Origin: Sulfuricurvum sp.
GTDB lineage: Bacteria > Campylobacterota > Campylobacteria > Campylobacterales > Sulfurimonadaceae
Direction: 5' to 3'
DNA length: 64,000 bases
Assembly (NCBI GenBank): GCA_024637295.1
Contig: JAGXFL010000013.1
Coordinates: 248,001 to 312,000 of the forward strand
In this document: one piece after another, positions 1 through 9,927 of the stretch
Layout of the letters: each line of letters begins with the position of its first letter
How positions within the stretch are numbered: position 1 is the first letter of the stretch
Notes under the pieces: generated by a model
Told to the model about the DNA's origin: nothing
The model's input: the letters and a program-made list of their open reading frames with translations, nothing else
Database searches by the model: none
Made by a program: the position numbers and the translations under genes

Positions 1-266
<266 letters not shown>

Positions 267-269
267 TAA

Positions 270-1331
270 ATGGCAGACGATCAAGAAAAGACCGAAGAAC
301 CCACCGCCAAGAAGCTCGAAGATGCAAGGGCGGAGGGGAATGTCCCAAAAAGTCAGGATATCTCAGGCGTTTTAATTTTGGTTGTCGCTATTTTGGCATT
401 ATGGATGATGTTTTCATTTATTGCCGAACACCTTTTGAAGTTGGTTCGTTATTATTTTTCATTAATGAATCACCCTCTGGAAAAAACCAATCTTATTGAT
501 ATCGCGTTTGTTACGTTTAAAGAATTTCTCATCATGGTATTGCCGATTACCATCATCATAGCCGTAGCGGGTGTTGCGGGAACGGTGGCGCAGATTGGAT
601 TTAATTTTACGACCAAACCGCTAACCCCGAATTTTTCAAAACTTGATCCGATCGCCGGACTGAAAAACATGCTGAGTTTTCAAAAAGTATTGGAATCACT
701 TAAAATCACTTTTAAGTCGTTTACCGCTTTGGGAGTAGGGTTTTTGTTTTTTTGGTCGTTTACCAAAGAACTGCCGACAGTTGCCCTTTTTGGACTGTGG
801 GCGCAGATGGATTGGTTTAAAGAAAAAGCGATTATTTTGGCTGCCGTGATGCTCGTGATATTGTTTGTGTTCGCAGTCATCGATTTGGTCATAACGCGTA
901 AACACTATTTTGACAAGCTCAAGATGTCGATGCAAGAGATCAAAGATGAGTTTAAAAGCATGGAGGGGGATCCGCATATCAAGGCGAAGATCCGTCAGAT
1001 TCAGATGCAAGCGGCACGAAAGAGGATGATGTCATCGGTTCCTACAGCCGATGTCGTCATTACCAATCCTACACACTATGCCGTAGCGATCAAATATGAT
1101 GAAACCAAGCATAATGCTCCTGTAGTCGTTGCCAAAGGGGTGGACAATATAGCGATCCAGATCAAAAAGATTGCTCGTGAAAATGGGGTACACGTTGTAC
1201 AAAATCCTCCGCTTGCACGGTCGCTGTATAAAGAGGTCGAGATAGACCATCCGATTCCGGACATGTTGTTTACTGCTGTTGCGGAAGTGTTAGCATACGT
1301 GTATAAAATGGGAAAGAAGCGTAAGGGCTGA
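270..1331 (+). CDS. flhB: Flagellar biosynthesis protein FlhB
   Basis: 353 aa; NPTH autocleavage motif (VVITNPTHYAVAIKYD), 'DDQEKTEEPTAKKLEDARAEGNVPKS' N-terminus. Confidence 0.97.
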   Translation: MADDQEKTEEPTAKKLEDARAEGNVPKSQDISGVLILVVAILALWMMFSFIAEHLLKLVRYYFSLMNHPLEKTNLIDIAFVTFKEFLIMVLPITIIIAVAGVAGTVAQIGFNFTTKPLTPNFSKLDPIAGLKNMLSFQKVLESLKITFKSFTALGVGFLFFWSFTKELPTVALFGLWAQMDWFKEKAIILAAVMLVILFVFAVIDLVITRKHYFDKLKMSMQEIKDEFKSMEGDPHIKAKIRQIQMQAARKRMMSSVPTADVVITNPTHYAVAIKYDETKHNAPVVVAKGVDNIAIQIKKIARENGVHVVQNPPLARSLYKEVEIDHPIPDMLFTAVAEVLAYVYKMGKKRKG

Positions 1332-1333
1332 GG

Positions 1334-2464
1334 ATGATGCATCGTATAATAGATTTATTGGGAAACAAAAAAACAATCGCCGCAGTCTTTTTATTGAGTG
1401 TGATGGTATTGGGAAGTGTTTTTTGGTCTTTAAAACAAGAAGTGACTTCACAAACGCTTGAGCGTTTGAGTGATCAGCTTTCACTTGCCCTTAATAATCA
1501 GCTTGATAAGGAGCGTGAGACTGCCTTGCGCCTTGCATTGATTATGGGAAAAAACACAGCTCTTGTCGCGGCAGTGGAAAATGATGATGAAGATCTAGGG
1601 TTTAAAATTCTTTCCGAGGTGATGGAGTCGATTAAAACACACACTAATGCTTTTATTCGTTCTCAGGTGATAACTTCCGACTACATTATTTTTACACGAA
1701 GCTGGGATAGATCTTATGCCGGAATGCCGCTTGAGTATTTTCGTCCTGATTTACTCTATTTTCAAAATCACCACAACCCCCGTTCGGCGATTGAAGTGGG
1801 GCGTAAGTTAGGGGTCAAAGCAACGGTACCTATCTATCATAAAAATAATATGCTAGGTTTTGTGGAGGTGCTTTCATTTTTTGAGCCGACTGAAGAATAT
1901 TTTAACCGTCTTGGGATCAATCTCTATGTATTAATGGACAAGCGATTTTATGAAATGGCTGTTTTTATGCAAGAAAATCCTAGCATTGGGAAAAAATATA
2001 TTTTAGCGAATTCAAAATATACACAAAATGATATCAAGCTTTTAAATGAAATTGATTATCATATGCTTATCAATTCACATACGGTATTTCATGAAGGCAA
2101 ATATTTTTTTTATGAGCCGATGAAAAATGGGGTAGGTGAGATCATCGGTGCGTTCGTTTTTTCGCTGACTGAAAAACAGATCAGCAATTATAGCCATTCG
2201 GAGCAAGAGGACATCTCTTTTTTGATTCCGTTAAGCCGTGATCAACTGTATGACACGATGGCCAAAGAGTCGTTGGGAAATGCCGTTTTTCAAACGATGT
2301 ACGATAAGGAACTGCTTTACATGAAAGATGTTGTCGCTCCTGAAGACCGTGAACTCTATTTACAAGAGGCTCATGAGCGGTTGAATACTTATTCAAAAGA
2401 AGAGCTTATCGGTATTATGCTCAATTATAAAGTCTCTAAAAAAGTACAAGGGGAGATCCGATGA
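1334..2464 (+). CDS. Membrane-anchored periplasmic Cache-type sensor protein without a recognisable cytoplasmic output domain
   Basis: N-terminal TM (TIAAVFLLSVMVLGSVFW) then a long extracytoplasmic-looking domain with Cache-like features; stop overlaps the next ATG. Confidence 0.65.
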   Translation: MMHRIIDLLGNKKTIAAVFLLSVMVLGSVFWSLKQEVTSQTLERLSDQLSLALNNQLDKERETALRLALIMGKNTALVAAVENDDEDLGFKILSEVMESIKTHTNAFIRSQVITSDYIIFTRSWDRSYAGMPLEYFRPDLLYFQNHHNPRSAIEVGRKLGVKATVPIYHKNNMLGFVEVLSFFEPTEEYFNRLGINLYVLMDKRFYEMAVFMQENPSIGKKYILANSKYTQNDIKLLNEIDYHMLINSHTVFHEGKYFFYEPMKNGVGEIIGAFVFSLTEKQISNYSHSEQEDISFLIPLSRDQLYDTMAKESLGNAVFQTMYDKELLYMKDVVAPEDRELYLQEAHERLNTYSKEELIGIMLNYKVSKKVQGEIR

Positions 2465-3114
2465 AGGTATTGCTTTTAGAAGATGAATACATGCTTCGCG
2501 TCAGTATTACTGAATTTTTAGAAGAACTTGGATTTGAAGTTATGGGTTTTTCTAATGGTGATCAGGCATTTGATGCTATTTATGAAACGCAGTTTGACCT
2601 TTATTTATTGGATGTGAATGTCCCTGGAATGGACGGTTTTGAACTGTTGCGGACATTGCGTAAAGAGGGAAATAAAACACCGGCCATTTTTTTGACCTCC
2701 ATGGTCAATGTGGATAATCTGCAAGAAGGGTATAAGTCGGGATGTTGCGACTATATCCGTAAACCTTTTGATCTGACCGAACTGCAACTACGAATCATGC
2801 ATGCCTTAAAAGATTATTATCATCATGGGGATCATTTACTGGATTTCGGGGATGGACTCATCTATGATACCGAAAAATTTGTCCTTAGCTTCAATGGGGA
2901 AAGCATAACATTAAGCAAAACAGAAAAAGAGATATTAGGGGTACTGCTCAAGCATCAAAACCAGATCGTATCGGTTGGCATGTTTCAAGATGAGATATGG
3001 GGTGAATACGTTGATCCGGCAAATATTCGTGTTCAGATCAATAATCTTCGAAAAAAACTTCCTGTGGAAATTATTCAAAATCGGCGGGGATTAGGGTACA
3101 TCATTGAACGATAA
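2461..3114 (+). CDS. OmpR-family response regulator
   Basis: Receiver domain (LLLEDEYMLR...LLDVNVPGMDGFELL...KPFD) plus winged-helix C-terminus (NIRVQINNLRKKL...RRGLGYIIER). Confidence 0.95.
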   Translation: MKVLLLEDEYMLRVSITEFLEELGFEVMGFSNGDQAFDAIYETQFDLYLLDVNVPGMDGFELLRTLRKEGNKTPAIFLTSMVNVDNLQEGYKSGCCDYIRKPFDLTELQLRIMHALKDYYHHGDHLLDFGDGLIYDTEKFVLSFNGESITLSKTEKEILGVLLKHQNQIVSVGMFQDEIWGEYVDPANIRVQINNLRKKLPVEIIQNRRGLGYIIER

Positions 3115-4276
3115 CCGCTATGCGCTGAAAAATGCTTTTTTATACACGATGTTTGTTGCTGTACTATTATTGGTACCGACATATGTGTATGTTACGTACA
3201 TGAAATATGTCCAAGAGATTCAATATGAGTTTAAACTAAAAGGTCAATCCCATTTAATTATAAGTGCAATGGAAAATTTTGATCAAATAGAAAATAAATC
3301 GTTTGATTATCCCCGCTTTCAATCGTTTCAGTCGGGACTGTATGATGAACACTTCTCTACGATTTTCAGTTTGATCAAAGAGCCATTAAAGACGCAAAAA
3401 ACCGGCTACCATGTCCAAAACGGTTATGCCTACTTGGTGATGTTGTTGCCAGAACGGCGATATTTTGATGCTACGTATCTTGTTGTCGGAGGGAAGATAT
3501 CGTATGTACGTGTCTATCAGGACGTTATCATTATCTTGTTGGTGATTGCAATCTTGATTTTCATTGTCTCTCTCTTTTTTCTAAACCGGTTTGCACAACG
3601 ATTTCAACGTGTCAATCAACGTCTTGATCGCTTTATCAAAGATTCGATGCATGAGATCAATACGCCCCTTTCGATTATCAATGTTAATATTGACCTTTAT
3701 AATCGCAGTAATCCTACTAATAAATATCTGCAACGGATCAAAGCTGCAACCAAGACTCTGGCAACCATCTACAACGATATGGATTATCTTATTAAAAATG
3801 AACGGATTGCTTTTGAGTATGAGACGATCAATCTAAGTCATTATCTACGAGAGCGGATTGATTATTTTCAAGAAGTAGCAGCACTTCGAAATATTACTAT
3901 TGTGTCAAACATTGCAGATAATATGGTTCTTTATTTTAATGCTACGCAACTGCAGCGGATTATTGATAATACCATTTCAAATGCGATTAAATATTCTTAT
4001 GAAGCCGGGAAGATTGAGGTTTTGTTGGAAGCAGATCGTGATCATTGCGTTATGGTATTTAAAGATTATGGAGTCGGAATCAAAAATAGCAAGCAAATCT
4101 TTGAACGCTATTATCGGGAGAATAAAGAAAAAGGGGGTTTTGGTATCGGACTTAACATTGTTAAATCCATTATCGAACACGCCAATATCGATTTGCGCAT
4201 TGAGTCCGAAGAGAAAAAAGGGAGCACCTTTACGTACGATTTTCCACCTCTGCTCTTTAAATCCGATGATCTTTAA
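3104..4276 (+). CDS. Sensor histidine kinase (TTG start likely)
   Basis: Two TMs, H-box (DSMHEINTPLSII), N-box (DNTISNAIKYS), G-boxes (DYGVGI, GGFGIGLNIVKSI); overlaps the regulator gene. Confidence 0.93.
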   Translation: MNDNRYALKNAFLYTMFVAVLLLVPTYVYVTYMKYVQEIQYEFKLKGQSHLIISAMENFDQIENKSFDYPRFQSFQSGLYDEHFSTIFSLIKEPLKTQKTGYHVQNGYAYLVMLLPERRYFDATYLVVGGKISYVRVYQDVIIILLVIAILIFIVSLFFLNRFAQRFQRVNQRLDRFIKDSMHEINTPLSIINVNIDLYNRSNPTNKYLQRIKAATKTLATIYNDMDYLIKNERIAFEYETINLSHYLRERIDYFQEVAALRNITIVSNIADNMVLYFNATQLQRIIDNTISNAIKYSYEAGKIEVLLEADRDHCVMVFKDYGVGIKNSKQIFERYYRENKEKGGFGIGLNIVKSIIEHANIDLRIESEEKKGSTFTYDFPPLLFKSDDL

Positions 4277-4278
4277 TT

Positions 4279-4297
4279 AATTTACATAAAATTTACA
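4279..4297 (+). promoter_or_regulatory. Direct repeat AATTTACA-N3-AATTTACA (11-bp period) upstream of soxX; candidate response-regulator site
   Basis: Exact repeat at 4279-4286 and 4290-4297, in the only gap between the kinase and soxX. Confidence 0.45.
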
Positions 4298-4342
4298 ATG
4301 CTGATGTAGAATCTTCTCGATCAATAAATCAAGGAGAGCTAA

Positions 4343-4861
4343 ATGCGAAAAGTAATCATGCTCGGCATAGCCACTTTATTAAGTGCAGCCGATCTTTCGA
4401 CAGCTATTGAAAGTCCGGATGCAAAGGCGATCTTGGCAAAAGATGCCCTTCCGGCACCAAAGCTGTATACCATGCCAGCAGGGTGTATTGTTGAGGACAC
4501 TGCAGCGATCGCGCGCGGAAAATATATTTTCCATAACCTAAACGGCAAAGATGCAAAAGAGAATCCTCCTGCGGGATTAACGCGACTGCTGCCCAATGGA
4601 AAAGAAAAACAAATGGGTAACTGTGTCGCTTGTCATCAAATCGAAGGATCAAACGGACACGGGAACATCGGGCCTGATTTGACCAACTATAAAGCGCTTT
4701 ATATGGACAGCGGTGCTAGAACTGCGCAGTTTTTGTATCAGCAAATCGCTGATCCACGTTTGGAAAATCCAAACACCCACATGACGGTCAATTTGGCAAA
4801 TGGGCTCTTTTCAGAGCGTGAAGTATGCGATCTGATGTCGTATATCGTTTCTAAAAAATAA
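4343..4861 (+). CDS. soxX: Sulfur oxidation c-type cytochrome SoxX
   Basis: Single CxxCH (GNCVACHQI), SoxX-like 'GNIGPDLTNY', first gene of a sox operon. Confidence 0.93.
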   Translation: MRKVIMLGIATLLSAADLSTAIESPDAKAILAKDALPAPKLYTMPAGCIVEDTAAIARGKYIFHNLNGKDAKENPPAGLTRLLPNGKEKQMGNCVACHQIEGSNGHGNIGPDLTNYKALYMDSGARTAQFLYQQIADPRLENPNTHMTVNLANGLFSEREVCDLMSYIVSKK

Positions 4862-4880
4862 TAAGTATCAAGGAGAAAAA

Positions 4881-5354
4881 ATGGAACGTAGATCATTTTT
4901 AAAAGGGTTTGGAGCAGCAGCAACGTGTGCAGCTTTGGTCCCTAGTATCGTAAATGCGGCAGATGAAGCTAAAAAAGTAGCGGGTCCCAATGAAATGAGT
5001 GTTGAATCGGCTATTGCTGCTATCACAGGTGGAAAGCCGGTAACACCATCGGCAAAAGTGACTCTTTCTGCACCTGAAATTGCAGAAAATGGAGCGGTTG
5101 TCCCGGTTAAAGTAAGTGTAGAAAGTTCAATGAGTGCAAATGATTATGTAAAAGCAATCCATGTCCTGGCGGTCAAGAACAATAACAGTCGATGTGCTAA
5201 TGTCTATTTGACGCCTGCTAATGGAGAAGCAACTTTTGCAACGCGTATTAAGCTTGGGGCTACTCAAGATGTGTTGGCTATTGCTGAGATGAGCAATGGA
5301 ACATTTTTGAGTGCAAAGCAAAATGTAAAAGTAACCATCGGCGGATGCGGTTGA
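4881..5354 (+). CDS. soxY: Thiosulfate oxidation carrier protein SoxY
   Basis: Tat signal (ERRSFLKGFGAAATCAA) and C-terminal swinging-arm motif VTIGGCG. Confidence 0.96.
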   Translation: MERRSFLKGFGAAATCAALVPSIVNAADEAKKVAGPNEMSVESAIAAITGGKPVTPSAKVTLSAPEIAENGAVVPVKVSVESSMSANDYVKAIHVLAVKNNNSRCANVYLTPANGEATFATRIKLGATQDVLAIAEMSNGTFLSAKQNVKVTIGGCG

Positions 5355-5397
5355 TTTCGTACTAAAAAAACAAGAAAAAATAAATAAGGATTTTGAG

Positions 5398-5724
5398 ATG
5401 AAAACACTGGTAAAAATTAAACCAAAAGACTATAAAGTTGGAGATATCGTAAAAATCGATTTCATGGCAATGCACCCTATGGAATCGGGAATGCGTAAAG
5501 ATAAAGATACGGGACAAATCGTACCGGCTCACTATATCAATGAAGTGAATTTTTTGTTCAATGACAAAGTGCTCACGAAAATGGTCACATGGGAATCCCT
5601 TTCGGTTAACCCTGTATTGTCTATCAGTCTCAAAGTTTCAGGTGCAGGGACTCTGAAGGTCCTTGCAAAAGACAACAAAGGCGACAGCGTAGAGACAAGC
5701 GCAGCCATTACTCCAAAAGGATAA
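5398..5724 (+). CDS. soxZ: Thiosulfate oxidation carrier complex protein SoxZ
   Basis: 108 aa, 'MHPMESGMRKDKDTGQIVPAHYI' SoxZ motif. Confidence 0.96.
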   Translation: MKTLVKIKPKDYKVGDIVKIDFMAMHPMESGMRKDKDTGQIVPAHYINEVNFLFNDKVLTKMVTWESLSVNPVLSISLKVSGAGTLKVLAKDNKGDSVETSAAITPKG

Positions 5725-5727
5725 ATA

Positions 5728-6534
5728 ATGCGTAAACTTTCTATTTGTGCAGCATTCTTCTCACTTGCTTTATGCGGTATCTTAAATGCCGAAGAAGCAA
5801 TGAGTATGAATGCTGCGGATAAAGCAATGTATGCCGAAATGTTGGAAAATAATCCTGCAGATATGGATATCGCTGAGGGGGAAGAGTTGTTTAACTCTCT
5901 TATTGGTCAAGAAACTTATGCCAAGGTACTTGGGGTTAGTGTAAAAGACCTACCGGAAACGATTGCTGGGTTTCCTCGTATGCTGACAGCCATACCTAAA
6001 TATGATTTTACGTTTCCAAAGACTATGCGAAAAGTCGTGACGTTGTCACAATCGCTGCAAATGGCATTGGCAGAGCGTGATAAAAAGGTTTTTAAGCTTA
6101 AAGACAACGAGATGATCAAAATGACAGCCTATGTCAAATCTTTGGCAAATGGACTGACGACAAATATTGACGTCAAAGCAAACAAGCAGATGGAAGAGAT
6201 GGTGGTTCTAGGACAGCATGTTTTTGAAGAACGTCGGGGTGGTCGAGGTCTTTCATGTAATAGCTGTCACAGTGCTGACATCGTGGGATCACGCTTACGT
6301 ATGCAAGTGCTTCCAGATTTAGGAGCGAAAGAGACGGCATCTGCTGGAACATGGCCGGCATACCGTATGACGCAAAGTGCGATGGTAACATTTGATAAGC
6401 GTATGCAGCAGTGTATGAAAAATGCGCTCTTGGCTGAGTTGCCATTGGGTTCAAAAGAGATAGTTGCCCTTGAAGTTTATATTACGAATTTATCAAAAGG
6501 CAATGCGATCCAGATCCCTGGTTTGAAGCGTTAA
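5728..6534 (+). CDS. soxA: Sulfur oxidation c-type cytochrome SoxA
   Basis: CxxCH (LSCNSCHSADIVGSRLRMQ...LPDLG) and downstream Cys (RMQQCMKNA) as in SoxA. Confidence 0.95.
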   Translation: MRKLSICAAFFSLALCGILNAEEAMSMNAADKAMYAEMLENNPADMDIAEGEELFNSLIGQETYAKVLGVSVKDLPETIAGFPRMLTAIPKYDFTFPKTMRKVVTLSQSLQMALAERDKKVFKLKDNEMIKMTAYVKSLANGLTTNIDVKANKQMEEMVVLGQHVFEERRGGRGLSCNSCHSADIVGSRLRMQVLPDLGAKETASAGTWPAYRMTQSAMVTFDKRMQQCMKNALLAELPLGSKEIVALEVYITNLSKGNAIQIPGLKR

Positions 6535-6544
6535 GGAAAACACA

Positions 6545-8311
6545 ATGGATGTATCACGAAGAGACTTTTTTCACATTGCCGCGGCATTAGGGATCGGATT
6601 ACCGACCCTTGGAGCTGCAGCATCAACACCTACGCGTCTCGATCAAGTAGGATTAAAAGATATTTACGGATTTAATGCGAAAGGTAAAGTGACGTTGCTG
6701 CATATTTGTGATCTGCATGCGCATGTCAAACCACTTTACTGGCGCGAGCCATCAACACTGATCTCGGCTCCAAATCTCACCGGAACTCCAGGATTTTTGT
6801 GCGGTGAATCATTTTTAAAACACTATGGGATGCAGGGTAAGACGCTTGATGCCTATTTTGACACGTTTATGAATTTTGATGTATTAGCACATAAATTTGG
6901 AAAAATGGGGGGGATTGCTCACATGAAAACCCTTATTAACCATATTAAAAATGAGCGTGGGGCGGATAATGTCTTGTTGCTCGATTCCGGAGACACGTGG
7001 CAGGGGACGGGTGTTGCGCTCAAAACCCAAGGTGAAGCGATTGTCAAAGCGCAAAATTATCTGGGTGTAGACGTGATGGTCGGTCACTGGGAATTTACCT
7101 ACGGTAAACAACGGGTCAAAGAACTCATTGAAATGCTCAATGGAAAATTTATTTCTCAAAACATCGTAGGTGATGATTCTTTTGCCGATGATTATGAAGA
7201 ACTGATTTTTAAACCGTATACGATCGAAGAGCGTGCTGGTGCCAAAATCGGTATCATCGGTCAATCGTTTCCGTTTACCTCCACAGCCAATCCAAAAGAG
7301 TTTACCCAAGGGTGGAGTTTTGGATTGCGTCTTGATACGCTTCAAACCTATGTCGATAAGTTACGCAAAGAGGAAAAAGTAGACTGTGTGGTTCTTCTAT
7401 CACATGACGGATTCAGTGTTGACCAAGAGGTTGCGCGTCAGGTCAAGGGGATCGACTTTATTCTCAGCGGCCACACGCATGACCCTTCACCGCGTCCTAC
7501 GGTCATTAACGGTACGGTTATCATTATCGCAGGAAGCCACGGCAAATATGTCGGACGTCTTGATCTCGATATCCAAAACCACAAAGTTAAAGGGTACGAG
7601 TATAAACTCATCCCCGTTGCCGCCAATCTTATCCCTGCTGATCCAGAAGGTGTCGAACTGGTCAACAGCCTCTATGCACCATATGATAGTGAGTTTGGAG
7701 AAGTACTGGGTGTGACAAAAAATATCTTGTACAAACGCGATACGTTTCACTCACCTTTTGATGAGTTGATCAATGACTCTATTATGGATGCTATGGATTC
7801 GGATATTTCGTTTACTCCAGGATACCGTTGGGGAACTACGGTTCTAGGCGGAGAGCAGATCACGATGGACGATGTGTACGGTATGACGGCAATTACGTAT
7901 CCGAATGTCTACACGTTTGAGATGGGCGGATTGCAGATTCGAAATATTCTTGAAGATATCGCGGACAATGTTTTCAACCCTAACCCTCTGTACCAACAAG
8001 GGGGTGATATGAGCCGTCTTGGTGGTGTGACGTATAATATTAAGATCGGTGCTCCAAGCGGAAAGCGGATCACAAATATCATGGTTAAAGGTAAACCACT
8101 GGATGACCGTAAGGTCTACAAAGTGTCGTCATGGGGCGGAAACCTGCAAAATGCAGGGACCAATCTAAACGATAAATTGACACGTCCGGTTTATGATATA
8201 ACAGCTGATTATATAAGAAAGCAAAAAAAGGTCGACATAAGCGGTAACAGCAATGTTCACATCTTAGATTACGACTGTGGCTGCCCTCGTAAGGGTTCAA
8301 AAAGCTGCTAA
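6545..8311 (+). CDS. soxB: Thiosulfohydrolase SoxB
   Basis: Tat signal (VSRRDFFHIAAALGIG), metallophosphoesterase motifs (HICDLHAHVKP, LLLDSGDTWQGTG, LSGHTHDP). Confidence 0.97.
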   Translation: MDVSRRDFFHIAAALGIGLPTLGAAASTPTRLDQVGLKDIYGFNAKGKVTLLHICDLHAHVKPLYWREPSTLISAPNLTGTPGFLCGESFLKHYGMQGKTLDAYFDTFMNFDVLAHKFGKMGGIAHMKTLINHIKNERGADNVLLLDSGDTWQGTGVALKTQGEAIVKAQNYLGVDVMVGHWEFTYGKQRVKELIEMLNGKFISQNIVGDDSFADDYEELIFKPYTIEERAGAKIGIIGQSFPFTSTANPKEFTQGWSFGLRLDTLQTYVDKLRKEEKVDCVVLLSHDGFSVDQEVARQVKGIDFILSGHTHDPSPRPTVINGTVIIIAGSHGKYVGRLDLDIQNHKVKGYEYKLIPVAANLIPADPEGVELVNSLYAPYDSEFGEVLGVTKNILYKRDTFHSPFDELINDSIMDAMDSDISFTPGYRWGTTVLGGEQITMDDVYGMTAITYPNVYTFEMGGLQIRNILEDIADNVFNPNPLYQQGGDMSRLGGVTYNIKIGAPSGKRITNIMVKGKPLDDRKVYKVSSWGGNLQNAGTNLNDKLTRPVYDITADYIRKQKKVDISGNSNVHILDYDCGCPRKGSKSC

Positions 8312-8342
8312 CGCGGTTTTAAATTTATTCTGAGGAGATTAA

Positions 8343-9857
8343 ATGAAATTAGTAAATCTTAGTATTGCAGCAGCTGCTGCATGTATGTTTGCAACGTCGG
8401 CGCATGCGCTTAAAACCGAAGATCGTGTTCTAAAGGGAAATTATCAAGTAGAATATACCAAAGCACCAGGTGCGGTAAACTCAATTGAAGAAATGTTTAC
8501 TGAGGGTGAATTGTATGGCCGTTTACGTTCAAACAATTTTTTCTGGGATTGGGATACACAAAAAGATGGTACAACGGCTGACAATAAGATGATGGGTCTT
8601 GGTGGCAGTTTAGTCTATAAAACAGGTTTTTTTCATGGACTCGGCGCTACAGTAGGTTTTTATGGAACGACTCAGATGCTTGGTGACAATAAAGATGGGT
8701 TTAGCTCTACTACAAACTATGGAAAAGCCGGTAAAGATACCTATCGCACACGTGCAGATGGTACAGAAGCAAACATCGGTGTATTCGCTGAATCATTTTT
8801 AGAGTATAAAGCAGGTAAAACAGATGTAAAAGTTGGCCGTCAGGGAATTGATAGCATGATGCTGGCTACAAATGATACGAAAATGGTTCCAAATACATTC
8901 ACAGCAGCGGTAGTTGAAAATAGCGATATTGCTAATACTAAACTTCGTGTGGGTTATATCATGTCACAAAAACTTCGTGATCATCAAACATTTCACAGTG
9001 TCATTGCATACAATCCAACTTCAAAAGTTGAAGAAAATGACGATTCTGGGGTTCACAAAGGATTGACTACGGATCTAATTAGCGCTGCAGGTGGAGATGT
9101 AGATCCGAGTATGGTTCTCCTAACAGCACAAAATACATCCATCCCTAATTTGAAATTGAATGCAGAGTATGTTGGTGTTGACGGTTTTGTTAATACTGCG
9201 ATCGCTGAAGCCAATTATAAAATAAAATTAAGCGATGCATGGACATTGACACCGGGCGTACGATATTTGCGTCAAATGGATGATGGTGCCGGTGCAATCG
9301 GTGGTGCTAACTTGGCAGGAACCTTTAAAGGTAATACAGTGTATACGGGTTCTTCTTTTGGTTATACCGACCCAAACAGTGCAGACGGTAGCATTATAAT
9401 GGCACGTTTAGTGGCAGCTAGCGGCCCGCTTGAACTCTCAGCAGGGTATTCTAAAGTTTCTGATGACGCCGATATTATCGCACCATGGCGTGGATTCCCA
9501 ACAGGTGGATATACGCGTTCTATGGCACAAGTGGATTGGCTTGCTAACACTAAAAACTGGGCTGTAAAAGCCGTTTATGATTTTGATAAATCAGGGCTTG
9601 TTTCTGGGCTAAAAATGGCAGCAGATTATGAGAATATGAACTTTGATGATGCAAAAGCATGGAAATCAACTTTTACAGATCGTAATATTTTTCATGTTGA
9701 CGCATGGAAAACGTTTAAAGCAGTTCCAAATACAGAGTTCAAGCTTCGTTTTGCAACTATTGATGCTGATCCCGCATACACCAGTGCAACAGCTCAGTCG
9801 AGTGTAGATAATAACTCATACGACGAGTACCGTTTTGAGATCAATTACCTTTTCTAA
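8343..9857 (+). CDS. Outer-membrane porin (OprD/Campylobacter MOMP-like)
   Basis: Signal peptide, 504 aa alternating beta-strand pattern, terminal aromatic (YRFEINYLF). Confidence 0.8.
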   Translation: MKLVNLSIAAAAACMFATSAHALKTEDRVLKGNYQVEYTKAPGAVNSIEEMFTEGELYGRLRSNNFFWDWDTQKDGTTADNKMMGLGGSLVYKTGFFHGLGATVGFYGTTQMLGDNKDGFSSTTNYGKAGKDTYRTRADGTEANIGVFAESFLEYKAGKTDVKVGRQGIDSMMLATNDTKMVPNTFTAAVVENSDIANTKLRVGYIMSQKLRDHQTFHSVIAYNPTSKVEENDDSGVHKGLTTDLISAAGGDVDPSMVLLTAQNTSIPNLKLNAEYVGVDGFVNTAIAEANYKIKLSDAWTLTPGVRYLRQMDDGAGAIGGANLAGTFKGNTVYTGSSFGYTDPNSADGSIIMARLVAASGPLELSAGYSKVSDDADIIAPWRGFPTGGYTRSMAQVDWLANTKNWAVKAVYDFDKSGLVSGLKMAADYENMNFDDAKAWKSTFTDRNIFHVDAWKTFKAVPNTEFKLRFATIDADPAYTSATAQSSVDNNSYDEYRFEINYLF

Positions 9858-9873
9858 GGGATAATGAATACTT

Positions 9874-9897
9874 TGGATTGAGTTTTTGCTCAATCCA
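9874..9897. other. Hairpin after porin gene (TGGATTGAG-TTTTTG-CTCAATCCA); possible terminator but no T-tract follows
   Basis: Perfect 9-bp inverted repeat, 6-nt loop. Confidence 0.6.
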
Positions 9898-9927
9898 TAA
9901 GCGCTGTATTAGTGTTTAAAGCGAGTT

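Noticed and set aside
696-1010. Antisense ORFs over flhB (and many similar minus-strand ORFs over infB, ppk1, soxB, flhF, etc.)
   Set aside because: They lie fully opposite strongly recognisable coding genes, lack family motifs, and are low-quality translations expected by chance.
3591-4280. Alternative-frame ORFs 3591-3836 and 3900-4280 within the histidine kinase
   Set aside because: The kinase frame carries all conserved boxes; these frames are shadows.
6907-6913. G7 run inside soxB as a potential phase-variable tract
   Set aside because: It encodes conserved K-M-G-G-I in frame, and seven G is short compared with typical variable poly-G tracts; no other support.
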